Below, piece by piece: positions 7,008 through 14,317 of a DNA stretch of 17,552 bases. The DNA is from JAYZDP01 sp036337765 (GTDB taxonomy: Bacteria; Acidobacteriota; Thermoanaerobaculia; Multivoradales; Multivoraceae). Position numbers and translations under genes: made by a program. The notes beneath the pieces are model-generated. The model did not search any database. It was not told the origin of the DNA and saw only the letters and a program-made list of their open reading frames with translations. The stretch is taken from positions 1-17,552 of the forward strand of contig JAYZDP010000210.1 of assembly GCA_036337765.1 (NCBI GenBank), given 5' to 3'. Numbering within the stretch: position 1 is the first letter of the stretch; each line of letters opens with the position of its first letter.

Positions 7008-7712
7008 TCAACGCCTTTTCTTGAACACCAGGTAGTACTGGCCCACCTCGTCCATCAGCGGAATCTCCTTCACCAGGTCGAAGCCGGCGTCGCGGATCTC
7101 GTCCGAGAAGGTACCCCTGCCGGCGCGCATGTGCGACAACGCGAAGGGAGGGCTGACTCCTTCAATGCGCTCGAAGTCGATGACCACGAGGGTGCCTTCA
7201 TCGGCCAGAGACGCGTGGATGGAGGCTAGGGTTTGGCGGGGAAACTCGAAGTGGTGGTAGGTGTCGCAGACCAGGGCGAGATCGACCGATCCGGCCTCCA
7301 GCCCTGTGGAGTGCTGGTCTCCGAGTACGGTCTCGATCTGATCCAGGCCACTGGCTGCGGCCTTTCGGCCGATGTGCTCGAGGAACTCGGGCACGACGTC
7401 CATCGCGTAGACCCTACCCTCGTCACCCACCTCCTCGGCCATCAGGCGCGTCAGGAACCCCGTTCCGGCGCCGATGTCGGCAACCCGCATGCCGGACCTG
7501 AGGCCGAGCGCGGCAACGATCGCGTAACGGTACTGGTAGATCGCGCGCTCTTCCCCCTCCAGGCGGCCGACCCACTGATCCACGTCGGGGTTCTTGTAGC
7601 TGTCGTTGACACCGGGGCGGACACTGGTTTCCTGGCCTGGCGCCGCCACCGGGATCAGAGCGAAAACCACCAGGAGCATCGCCAGGAGCCGACCGATTGG
7701 CAGCCTCATCAT
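7008..7712 (-). CDS. Exported class I SAM-dependent methyltransferase
   Basis: This is a 234-residue Rossmann-fold methyltransferase. Motif I is VADIGAGTGFLT (77-88), the acidic strand-2 end is AMD (103-105), GDQHS is at 131-135 and CDTYHHF at 149-155. The N-terminus (MRLPIGRLLAMLLVVFALIPVAAPG) is a clear hydrophobic Sec signal, so the protein should leave the cytoplasm, where SAM is normally confined. From memory, similar signal-bearing methyltransferases with a VDQWVxRxEGxxRxIY-like segment occur in Acidobacteriota and Planctomycetota; their substrates are unknown. Two tandem ATGs exist (7712, 7709). GGAGG at 7717-7721 is 4 bases from the first and 7 from the second, so the second may be used. 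A degraded S9 peptidase follows after one base. The fold call is firm; substrate and true location are not. Confidence 0.88.
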   Translation of the reverse strand: MMRLPIGRLLAMLLVVFALIPVAAPGQETSVRPGVNDSYKNPDVDQWVGRLEGEERAIYQYRYAIVAALGLRSGMRVADIGAGTGFLTRLMAEEVGDEGRVYAMDVVPEFLEHIGRKAAASGLDQIETVLGDQHSTGLEAGSVDLALVCDTYHHFEFPRQTLASIHASLADEGTLVVIDFERIEGVSPPFALSHMRAGRGTFSDEIRDAGFDLVKEIPLMDEVGQYYLVFKKRR

Positions 7713-7761
7713 CGTTCCTCCACGACCCGAGGGCCGCGATCAGTGTGGGTACGGAGAGAGG

Positions 7762-7768
7762 TAGGATA
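7762..7768. promoter_or_regulatory. Overlapping divergent -10 boxes between methyltransferase and CoA-transferase
   Basis: Plus-strand TAGGAT (7762-7767) lies 23 bases before the CoA-transferase GTG. Minus-strand TATCCT (7768-7763) overlaps it and faces the methyltransferase. Such symmetric -10 elements can drive divergent transcription. No good -35 is seen on either side. Confidence 0.3.
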
Positions 7769-7790
7769 CCCCGCCTCTTCGAGGCGAACC

Positions 7791-8990
7791 GTGCCAGGTC
7801 CACTCTCAGGAATCAAAGTCCTCGACCTCTCTGCCGTCGTGGCGGGGCCGCTCACGGCGGTCCTGCTCGCCGACCAGGGCGCCGACGTCATCAAGGTCGA
7901 ACGCCTCGAAGGCGACATCCAGCGCCACGTCGGCAGCTCGCGCAACGGATTCTCAGGCAACTTCCACATGTTGAACCGGGGCAAGCGCTCGCTCGCGCTG
8001 GACCTCAAGCGCTCCGAGGCACGCGACATCGTCGGCACGCTCGCCGATTGGGCTGACGTCGCTATCCAGAACTTCCGGCCAGGCGTGGTCGATAGGCTGG
8101 GCGTCGGCTACGAGCAGCTGAAGCAACGCAATCCGCGCCTCATCTACCTCTCGCTCAGCGGGTTCGGTCCTAGCGGCCCGCACGCCGGGCGGCGCGCCTA
8201 CGACCCGATCATCCAGGCGCGCTCCGGAGCCGCCACGGCTCAGGGGCGTGGAGAGGATGGGGGGCCACAACAGGTCAAGCAGCTGCTCGCCGACAAGATC
8301 ACGGCCTATGCCGCCAGCCAGGCGATCAGCGCAGCTCTGGTGGCCCGAGAGAGGCTCGGCGGCGGGCAGCACATCACGCTCTCGATGCTCGACGCCGTCA
8401 TCTGCTTCCTGTGGCCGGACGTGGGAGCCGACCAGATCCTGCTTGGCGAGGGCATCGACGAACGACCCCCGATCGGCGCCGCCGGGCACGTGGCGCGGTT
8501 CGCCAATGGCTGGGCTGCGACCATGACCCTGAGCGACGCCGAGTACCAGGGTATGTGCCGCGCCTACGGCGTGCCCGAGCTGGCGGACGATCCTCGATTC
8601 TCGACCGTACGTGCCCGCCAACAGAACCGCCTGGAGTACCGAGCCACACTCGACCGGGTCGCCTCGGAGAAGGCCGCAGTCATGTCTATAGAGGACGCCG
8701 AGGAGCGCTTCCAGACCCACAACGCGCCGTTCGGCCGCGTCAACGACATCGAGGACCTGCCCAACGACGAACAGGTGCTGGCCGGTGAGCTCTTCGAAAC
8801 GACCGACCACCCGGTTGCCGGCCGCCTGAGGCAGACCCGCCCGGCCCCTAGGTTCTCGGACACTCCCGCCGGACCGGGAAAGGCGGCGCCGACCATCGGA
8901 GAACACAGCCGCCAGATCCTGATCGAAGTCGGCCTGGGAGACCGCATCGACGAGTTGGTGGATGGCGGAATCGTGGGGGTGGAAGAATAA
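7791..8990 (+). CDS. Class III CoA-transferase (CaiB/BaiF/formyl-CoA transferase family)
   Basis: This protein of about 399 residues moves CoA between organic acids. It opens with the family pattern PLSGIKVLDLS and continues with AGPLTAVLLADQGADVIKVE, LNRGKRSLALDLK and NFRPGVVDRLG (94-104). The stretch LLADKITAY contains D168, which aligns with the catalytic aspartate (D169) of formyl-CoA transferase. The frame is open far upstream, but family similarity starts only at the GTG at 7791, which is preceded by GAGG at a 6-base spacing, so I use that start. The donor and acceptor acids cannot be told from sequence; members act on oxalate, carnitine, bile acids and aromatic acids. It diverges from the methyltransferase and no clear pathway partner is adjacent. 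Confidence 0.9.
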   Translation: MPGPLSGIKVLDLSAVVAGPLTAVLLADQGADVIKVERLEGDIQRHVGSSRNGFSGNFHMLNRGKRSLALDLKRSEARDIVGTLADWADVAIQNFRPGVVDRLGVGYEQLKQRNPRLIYLSLSGFGPSGPHAGRRAYDPIIQARSGAATAQGRGEDGGPQQVKQLLADKITAYAASQAISAALVARERLGGGQHITLSMLDAVICFLWPDVGADQILLGEGIDERPPIGAAGHVARFANGWAATMTLSDAEYQGMCRAYGVPELADDPRFSTVRARQQNRLEYRATLDRVASEKAAVMSIEDAEERFQTHNAPFGRVNDIEDLPNDEQVLAGELFETTDHPVAGRLRQTRPAPRFSDTPAGPGKAAPTIGEHSRQILIEVGLGDRIDELVDGGIVGVEE

Positions 8991-9012
8991 GCGTAAAAGA
9001 GGCGTAACTCCG

Positions 9013-9021
9013 TGCTACACT
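9013..9021 (+). promoter_or_regulatory. Possible extended -10 promoter for the small ORF at 9053
   Basis: TGCTACACT combines the TGn extension with TACACT (9016-9021), about 30 bases before the ATG. No convincing -35 is present, which an extended -10 can tolerate. It lies in the 62-base gap after the CoA-transferase. Confidence 0.35.
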
Positions 9022-9052
9022 CGTTCTTCTGCAGTCGAACCAGGAGAAACCG

Positions 9053-9322
9053 ATGAGCGCACACCCCCTTCCTCGACCTCGCCCCACCTCCCGTTCGCTG
9101 GCCACGATCGCCGGAATGACTCTGGATCGCTTCGCCGACGCCGGGCTGGTAGTGACGGTCCACTCGCAGCTACTCGACGAGGTGGTGCTCTTCGCGAGCG
9201 ACAATGCGACCGTCCGCCCCGACGAGGCCCGACCGGTCTATCGTGCCGCCGCCCTGCTCCGCATGCTCGACCAGAGTGCCCGCCCCACGATCGTCGCCCG
9301 ACCGCAAGCCCGCGTCGCCTGA
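9053..9322 (+). CDS. Small hypothetical protein
   Basis: This 89-residue protein is of no family I can name with confidence. A good ribosome site, AGGAGA (9042-9047), sits 5 bases before the ATG, which supports real translation. The N-terminus is Pro/Arg-rich and basic (MSAHPLPRPRPTSRS). The middle is a compact alternating strand/helix segment, DAGLVVTVHSQLLDEVVLFA, then ASDNATV and PVYRAAALLRML. There is no signal peptide, membrane segment or cysteine, so a small cytoplasmic protein is likely. It lies between the CoA-transferase and pdxH, 23 bp before the latter. An alternative longer frame starting inside the CoA-transferase lacks a ribosome site and reads as low-complexity Arg/Ser/Pro, so I rejected it. 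Confidence 0.6.
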   Translation: MSAHPLPRPRPTSRSLATIAGMTLDRFADAGLVVTVHSQLLDEVVLFASDNATVRPDEARPVYRAAALLRMLDQSARPTIVARPQARVA

Positions 9323-9330
9323 ATTGGCGC

Positions 9331-9336
9331 TAGGAT
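9331..9336 (+). promoter_or_regulatory. TAGGAT -10-like box before pdxH (possible leaderless start)
   Basis: TAGGAT matches four of six -10 positions and ends 9 bases before the ATG at 9346, with no Shine-Dalgarno sequence between. It is preceded by GGCGC, as is the TACCAT box before the sulfatase. Confidence 0.4.
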
Positions 9337-9345
9337 CCGCATCCC

Positions 9346-9924
9346 ATGATGCCGGAGCCGATTCGCCAGTTCGTCGAGATCCTCGACCAGGCGCGCCGGC
9401 TCGAGATGAAGAACCCCGATGCGATGGTGCTCTCCACCGTCGATCCGGATGGGCGACCGTCGAGCCGCCAGGTCCTGCTCAAGCGCGCCGATGAGCGTGG
9501 CTTCGTCTTCTACACCAACCTGGAGAGCCGTAAGGCCGAACAGCTCGCCGCGAATCCCCACGTCGCCCTCAACTTCTACTGGCGGGAGCTCGACCGCCAG
9601 GTGCAGGTCGAAGGCCGCGTGAGACCGGTCTCGAACGAGACTGCCGACACCTACTTCGCCGGCCGCGATCGAGGAAACCGGCTCGGCGCCTGGGCATCGA
9701 AGCAGAGCCAACCGCTCGGCTCCAAGGCCGAGCTTCTGGCGGAGGTTGCCAAGGTCGAGGCCCGCCATCTCGGCGGCGAGATTCCGCGCCCCCCGTTCTG
9801 GTCGGGATTCTGCGTCGAGCCCACCCGTATCGAGTTCTGGACAGCCGGCGCGTTTCGCCTTCACGACCGCATCGCCTGGACTCTCGACCAAGACACGTGG
9901 TCCCCGGCCCGCCTTTTTCCCTGA
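9346..9924 (+). CDS. pdxH: Pyridoxamine/pyridoxine 5'-phosphate oxidase
   Basis: This 192-residue FMN enzyme oxidises pyridoxine or pyridoxamine 5'-phosphate to pyridoxal 5'-phosphate in the cytoplasm, the last step of vitamin B6 salvage and synthesis. Family motifs run in order: SSRQVLLKR (39-47), FVFYTNLESRK (53-63), NFYWRELDRQVQVEG (76-90), AWASKQSQPLG (115-125), PRPPFWSGF (147-155), and EFWTAG with RLHDR (163-175), a substrate/FMN contact region. It ends in WSPARLFP, where RLxP is usual. It is slightly shorter than the E. coli enzyme at the N-terminus, which is the variable part. Two near-tandem ATGs occur (9346 and 9349). No ribosome site is present, and TAGGAT 9 bases upstream suggests a leaderless transcript. 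Confidence 0.95.
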   Translation: MMPEPIRQFVEILDQARRLEMKNPDAMVLSTVDPDGRPSSRQVLLKRADERGFVFYTNLESRKAEQLAANPHVALNFYWRELDRQVQVEGRVRPVSNETADTYFAGRDRGNRLGAWASKQSQPLGSKAELLAEVAKVEARHLGGEIPRPPFWSGFCVEPTRIEFWTAGAFRLHDRIAWTLDQDTWSPARLFP

Positions 9925-9946
9925 TGCCTCAGGGGGTCCGATGCGT

Positions 9947-9975
9947 TTGTCCGGGATCGGAGGGTCGTCTATGAT
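9947..9975 (+). promoter_or_regulatory. Candidate sigma-70 promoter for the DUF4399 lipoprotein
   Basis: TTGTCC (9947-9952), a 17-base spacer and TATGAT (9970-9975) make the best-looking promoter in the window. The -10 matches five of six positions. An imperfect inverted repeat (GTCCGGGAT near 9949 and ATCCGGAC near 9974) flanks the spacer and could be an operator. The rest of the 9925-10026 gap shows only the GGGAG ribosome site. Confidence 0.5.
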
Positions 9976-10026
9976 CCGGACCCTGACCGGACCAGTCCGC
10001 CGCCAATCTTTGACAGGGAGAATCCC

Positions 10027-10539
10027 ATGACTCTCGACCACACATTCAAGGTCACTCGCGTCGCCGTCCTGCTCTTGGGAATCGTTGTCGTCGCCGCCTG
10101 CGCGCCGGTTGGGGAAGAGGAAGCGCCGGCAGCGGAGGAGCCCGTGGCCGAGGCCCACGAACCTGCCGCCGAGGAAAGTGGCGCACCGCGGGTCTTCCTG
10201 GTCTCTCCCGCACAGGGCGAGGAGGTCACGACCCCAGTCTCGTTCGAGTTCGGCATCGAGAACTACGTCATCGAGCCGCGCGAGGAAGGCGTAGTGAACC
10301 ACGGTCACGGTCACCATCACATCGCGATCAACGGCCACTGCCTTGAGCCTGGCATCGTCATCCCCACCGCCGATCCCTGGATCCACTTCGGCGACGGCTC
10401 GAACACGATCGACGTCGATCTGCCGCCCGGCACCCATCACATCTCGCTCCAGGTCGGCGACGGCGACCACCGGACGCTAGACGAGGACGGGCTGTGCTTC
10501 ATGACGGACATCACGGTAGTCGAGTCCGCTGACGGCTAG
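10027..10539 (+). CDS. DUF4399 lipoprotein
   Basis: This is a 170-residue secreted lipoprotein. Residues 1-24 form a lipoprotein signal ending in the lipobox VAAC, with C25 as the lipidated residue. An acidic Ala/Glu/Pro linker follows (28-53). The DUF4399 domain covers about 55-166: VFLVSPAQGEEVTTPVSFEF, the His cluster HGHGHHH (92-98), IHFGDGSNTIDVDLPPGTHH and LQVGDGDH. The domain's role is not established; the conserved histidines suggest metal binding (inference). C105 and C157 could form a disulfide. The start is firm: GGGAG (10016-10020) lies 6 bases before the ATG, with a reasonable promoter further upstream. It stands alone between pdxH and a ketosynthase. Confidence 0.9.
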   Translation: MTLDHTFKVTRVAVLLLGIVVVAACAPVGEEEAPAAEEPVAEAHEPAAEESGAPRVFLVSPAQGEEVTTPVSFEFGIENYVIEPREEGVVNHGHGHHHIAINGHCLEPGIVIPTADPWIHFGDGSNTIDVDLPPGTHHISLQVGDGDHRTLDEDGLCFMTDITVVESADG

Positions 10540-10588
10540 GCGCCGCGCCATACACGACTGACCGACACTTTTCCGTCCTAGGAGGCCC

Positions 10589-12172
10589 ATGGCGGCCAAT
10601 GACGTCCGCGTCGGCGTCTTTGGTTGGGGCATCGTGGCTCCTAAGTCGCCGACGATCGAAGCCTTTCGGCGCAATCTCGACTCGTCCGAGTCGTGGCTAG
10701 AGCCGTTCGGCGGTTTCGGTCCCGACAATTTCCTGGTCGGCACGCCTGCGTTCGAGCTCGACGACTATCGTTGCTGGATCGAGGAACGCTTCCCCGCCAA
10801 CCGCTTCAAGCAGATCAAGACCAAACTGGGCCTGCCAACCCAGTACGCGACAGGAGCCTTCGTCCAGGCGCTGGGACAAAATCCCGGGCTCGAGGCCGAG
10901 CTCCAGGACCTCGGCGGCGCGGCTCACGTCTACGTCGGCACGGGCCTTGGCGATCTGCCCACCATCTACGACGCGAGCATCCGTCTGGACCGGGCGCAGC
11001 GACGCTGGAACCAGTTCTGGGCGCAGCCCGTGCGCAACCCTGCGCTAAGGGAGTGGCAGGCCCTCGGATCGAGCGCACCGCCGGAGGATGCACCGGAGCA
11101 TCCCGACAGCGTGGGGCCCGAGGCGCGTGAAGAAACCGAGATCGCCTGGCGGGCCTACTGGGCGGGCCAGTCTTCGGAGCTGACCCATTATCTCGAGGAG
11201 CTGCGCTCGGTCGAGGGCATCGACGTCAAGGGCGACGTCGACGCCTCGAAGAAGAGCGTCATCCGCCAGAAGCGCTCGGGCAACGCCCGTCTGCAGAAGA
11301 GATGGGGCGCGCCGACCCCGCCCTGGGACGACAAGGCGCTCGCGAACATCATCTGGAACATCCACAACACTCCCGCTTCCAACGTGTCGATGGTGGGCAG
11401 GATCACCGGACTGACCTTCGCGCCGGTCGGTGCGTGCGCCACCTTCGGGGTATGTCTCAAGCTGGCGATGAACGCCATCCGGCTCGGCGAAGCGAAAGCC
11501 GTCGTGGTCGGCGCTGCCGATCCTCCGCCTCACCCCCTGGTGGTGGGCGGCTTCTACAACGCCCGAGTGATCGCGGCCGATGGCGAGGTGTCGAGACCAC
11601 TGACCGGATTGCGCGGCACCCACGTCTCGGGGGGTTCGGCAATCTGGATCGTCGGTGACTACGAGTACATGACCGCACGCGGCTTCGAGCCACTCGGCCT
11701 GGAGCCGATCGAGGTCGGCGTGAGCGCGGATGCCGACCACATCATCACCCCCTCGGAGGACGGACCCCTCGCAGCAGTACGGGCAGCGATGGCGGCAAGC
11801 GGCACTTTACCGGCCAATCTCTCGACCTGGGACCTACACGCGACCGCCACGCCCGGCGACCACCAGGAAGTGCATAACCTGCAGCAGGTGATTCCGCAGG
11901 ACGTGCTCGTGACCGCCCGCAAGGGCACCTTCGGCCACGGCATGGGGGCGGCGGGAGGCTGGGAGCTGACGGCTCAGTACCTCGGGATCCAAGAGGGCCA
12001 GCTGCTACCGACACCGCTGAGCCGAGAAGACCTGAACGAGGAGATCTCGAAACTTCACCCCGCGTTCGTCTTCGACGAGGCGGTTCCGGCGCCGCTGGGC
12101 GTGGCAGGCAAGCTGTCGATGGGGGTGGGGGGGGTCAACTCCTGCGTGCTCTCCCGCCCCTGGGAGCGCTGA
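10589..12172 (+). CDS. Enlarged beta-ketoacyl synthase-like protein
   Basis: This 527-residue condensing-enzyme homologue is well above the usual 400-430. The thiolase-fold catalytic set is present: C283 in VGACATF, H417 in LHATATPGDHQE, K445 and H450 in ARKGTFGHGMGAAG, and the closing GVGGVNSCV loop. The extra length is between the first strands and the nucleophile, about residues 130-260. That stretch is rich in charged residues and tryptophan (RRWNQFW, RAYWAG, KKSVIRQKRS) and resembles no domain I know. The histidine motif reads HATATP rather than HGTGTP, a divergence from standard FabF. It is therefore probably a dedicated synthase with an unusual acyl substrate or partner, not housekeeping FabF. 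AGGAGG (10580-10585) lies three bases before the ATG. No ACP or reductase gene is adjacent. Confidence 0.85.
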   Translation: MAANDVRVGVFGWGIVAPKSPTIEAFRRNLDSSESWLEPFGGFGPDNFLVGTPAFELDDYRCWIEERFPANRFKQIKTKLGLPTQYATGAFVQALGQNPGLEAELQDLGGAAHVYVGTGLGDLPTIYDASIRLDRAQRRWNQFWAQPVRNPALREWQALGSSAPPEDAPEHPDSVGPEAREETEIAWRAYWAGQSSELTHYLEELRSVEGIDVKGDVDASKKSVIRQKRSGNARLQKRWGAPTPPWDDKALANIIWNIHNTPASNVSMVGRITGLTFAPVGACATFGVCLKLAMNAIRLGEAKAVVVGAADPPPHPLVVGGFYNARVIAADGEVSRPLTGLRGTHVSGGSAIWIVGDYEYMTARGFEPLGLEPIEVGVSADADHIITPSEDGPLAAVRAAMAASGTLPANLSTWDLHATATPGDHQEVHNLQQVIPQDVLVTARKGTFGHGMGAAGGWELTAQYLGIQEGQLLPTPLSREDLNEEISKLHPAFVFDEAVPAPLGVAGKLSMGVGGVNSCVLSRPWER

Positions 12173-12200
12173 TCGGAGGGTAGCCTGGCGCCATGCGCGC

Positions 12201-14294
12201 TCAGCGTGGAAAGGCGCCCGGAAGACCACCATCTACCGGCAGGGTGGCGCCGGTCGTGGGCGTCTCCTCGCGAGCGAAGAACAGAATCGCACGAGCCACG
12301 TCCTCGGCCGTGATCCTCGACTGAAGCAGGTTGCGCTGGCGGTAGTAATCCTCGAGACCGTCGAGGTCCAGGCCGCGGGAACGGGCGCGATCCTGACCGA
12401 CTTCGTTCCACAGACCCGAGCGAATCTCGCCGTGGGCAAAAATGGCGTCGGGGTTGACCATGTTCACCCTAACGCCTAGCGGCGCGAGCTCGATCGCCGC
12501 CAGACGGCCAAGCTGATGCCCGCCGCTCTTCGATACCGAGTAGGCGGCGAACTCGGCGCCGGGCGCGAAGACGTTCTTCGACGCGTTGACGATCACATTG
12601 CCGCCCGACGCCTGGCGACGGAAGAGACGGGCGGCTTCGCGCATCGTCAAGAAATAGCCTGTGAGGTTGACGTCCAGCACCCGCTGCCACTCTTCGACCG
12701 ACACGTCCTCGAGTGGCGCGCTACGGGCGATGCCGGCGTTCAGAACCACGATATCTACGCCCCCCAGCTCGACGCAGGCACGCGTAAAGACCTCCTCTAT
12801 CTGCTTCTCTGCGGTGACGTCTCCGGCGACGGTCACGCAGGTGCCACCTTGGGTGTGGACGCTCGCGCGAACACGCTCGAGGCCGCCCACGTCCGCGTCG
12901 GTCGCCACCACCGCAGCACCGTCTCTCGCCAGCGACTCGCAGACGGCGGCACCGATCGCGCCCGCGGCACCGGTGACCAGGGCGACTCTTCCGCGCAGCG
13001 CTTTGGGCGCCCCCCTGCCGAGCTTGGCCTGCTCGAGGCTCCAGTACTCGACGTCGAACAGATCGGCCGCGTCGAGTGCTCGGTAGGGGCCTAGCGCCCG
13101 GGTTGCGGCCTTGACCTCGACAGTGTGCTGGCATATGTCTGCAGCGACGGCAGCCGCCACGGCGCTGTCGCCGACTCCGAAGATCCCGAGCCCGGCGACC
13201 GCGATCTGGCGCGGCAGCGGATCGAGTTGCGTGAGATCGGACAAGCCCTTCTCCTTGGAGTGCAAGCGAAAGTACGCCTCGTAGGCGGAGACGAACGAGT
13301 CGAGGCAGCTTTCAGCCTCGGCAGTCCAGCCATCCTCGTCTCCTGGCGACAGTCGTGGCAGCACCAGCGGAGCCGCCTTGGTGCGGATGACGTGATCCGG
13401 GGTCAGCGGTCCGGCCGTCAAAAGCGCGAGGCCTTCGGGATCGCCCAACAGAGCCTCGATCGCAGCCGTTACGCGAAAGTCGAGGATCCACCGCTGTGAC
13501 CCGTCGCGGCGCCCCAGCAAGCCGCGAATCCTCGGTGCCAGCGCAGCGACGGCGGCCTCACGCCCGGCATCGTGCTCCAGCGGGGCAGGAGTGAGTAGCG
13601 GTCCGCCGCACTTAGATTCGATGGCCTGCTCGGCGCGATGGACGAGCTCGATGTGCACCTCATAGCTCGCCTGCGCCGTCTCACCCCAGGTGAAGAGGCC
13701 ATGGCGCATCAGTACCAGGCCGCGGCAGTCCGGATTCGCCTCGGCCACGTCCGCTGCCGCCTGCGCCAGGTCGTACCCCGGCATGACGTAGGGGACGATC
13801 TCCACTTCGCCTCCCAGCGCCTCACGGACCAGGTCCTCGCCATCGTCGCGGTTGGTCAGGGCCAGAATTGCGTTGGCGTGCGAATGATCGACGAACTTGG
13901 CCGGCAGGAACGCGTGCAGCAGGGTCTCGACCGAGGGGTTCGGGGATGCGGCATCGAAGAGATGCGTGCGCAGCTGGTTCACCATCTCCTCGTCGGACAG
14001 GCTGGCCACCGCTCGAAGGCGGCGAAGGTAGGCCAGGTCGAGGCCCGGCAGCCCTGCCGGCTCGATGCTGTCGAGGTTCCATCCGCTCCCCTTGACATAG
14101 ATTGCCTCGACCTCGTCACCAAACAGGTCGCGATGGACGCTCTTAACCGAGGTGTTGCCACCGCCGTGCATCACCAGCGCCGGATCAGCGCCGATCAGCC
14201 GCGAGCTGTAGACGCGCAGCGCCACGTCCTCGCCCACCGCAGCGAAGCGTTCCGCGAAGCGCCTCGCTTCCGCATCGGACCACAGACTCTTCAT
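12201..14294 (-). CDS. Bifunctional class II aldolase/short-chain dehydrogenase (RhaEW-like)
   Basis: This two-domain protein has about 697 residues. The N-terminal class II aldolase has HGGGNTSVK (43-51), zinc-type histidines in DHSHAN (H137, H139) and RHGLF (H198), and E123 in SVETLLHAF. The C-terminal SDR domain starts near 435 with the NAD site TGAAGAIG (441-448), NAG (519-521), S572 and YSVSK (Y585, K589). This layout matches the rhamnulose-1-phosphate aldolase/lactaldehyde dehydrogenase family, which splits a sugar phosphate and oxidises the aldehyde. No other rhamnose genes are visible, so the substrate is uncertain. I chose the ATG at 14294 (MKSLWSDAEA) because it fits the family N-terminus; a TTG at 14321 overlapping the upstream stop is possible. 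It follows the HAD gene by 23 bases, probably in one operon. Confidence 0.9.
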   Translation of the reverse strand: MKSLWSDAEARRFAERFAAVGEDVALRVYSSRLIGADPALVMHGGGNTSVKSVHRDLFGDEVEAIYVKGSGWNLDSIEPAGLPGLDLAYLRRLRAVASLSDEEMVNQLRTHLFDAASPNPSVETLLHAFLPAKFVDHSHANAILALTNRDDGEDLVREALGGEVEIVPYVMPGYDLAQAAADVAEANPDCRGLVLMRHGLFTWGETAQASYEVHIELVHRAEQAIESKCGGPLLTPAPLEHDAGREAAVAALAPRIRGLLGRRDGSQRWILDFRVTAAIEALLGDPEGLALLTAGPLTPDHVIRTKAAPLVLPRLSPGDEDGWTAEAESCLDSFVSAYEAYFRLHSKEKGLSDLTQLDPLPRQIAVAGLGIFGVGDSAVAAAVAADICQHTVEVKAATRALGPYRALDAADLFDVEYWSLEQAKLGRGAPKALRGRVALVTGAAGAIGAAVCESLARDGAAVVATDADVGGLERVRASVHTQGGTCVTVAGDVTAEKQIEEVFTRACVELGGVDIVVLNAGIARSAPLEDVSVEEWQRVLDVNLTGYFLTMREAARLFRRQASGGNVIVNASKNVFAPGAEFAAYSVSKSGGHQLGRLAAIELAPLGVRVNMVNPDAIFAHGEIRSGLWNEVGQDRARSRGLDLDGLEDYYRQRNLLQSRITAEDVARAILFFAREETPTTGATLPVDGGLPGAFPR

Positions 14295-14317
14295 TCTCCG
14301 GCCCCCCGCGCCTGGAA

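Noticed and set aside
7233..7790. N-terminal extension of the CoA-transferase frame
   Set aside because: It runs antisense through the methyltransferase. Family similarity and a GAGG ribosome site both point to the GTG at 7791.
9238..10470. Minus-strand open frame (410 codons) opposite pdxH and the DUF4399 gene
   Set aside because: It is a mirror of real genes, with no recognisable domain.
12181..12318. TAGCCT followed by ATG at 12193 opening a 41-residue frame
   Set aside because: It is antisense to the C-terminus of the aldolase/dehydrogenase, with an Arg/Pro/Ser-rich product and no supporting signal.
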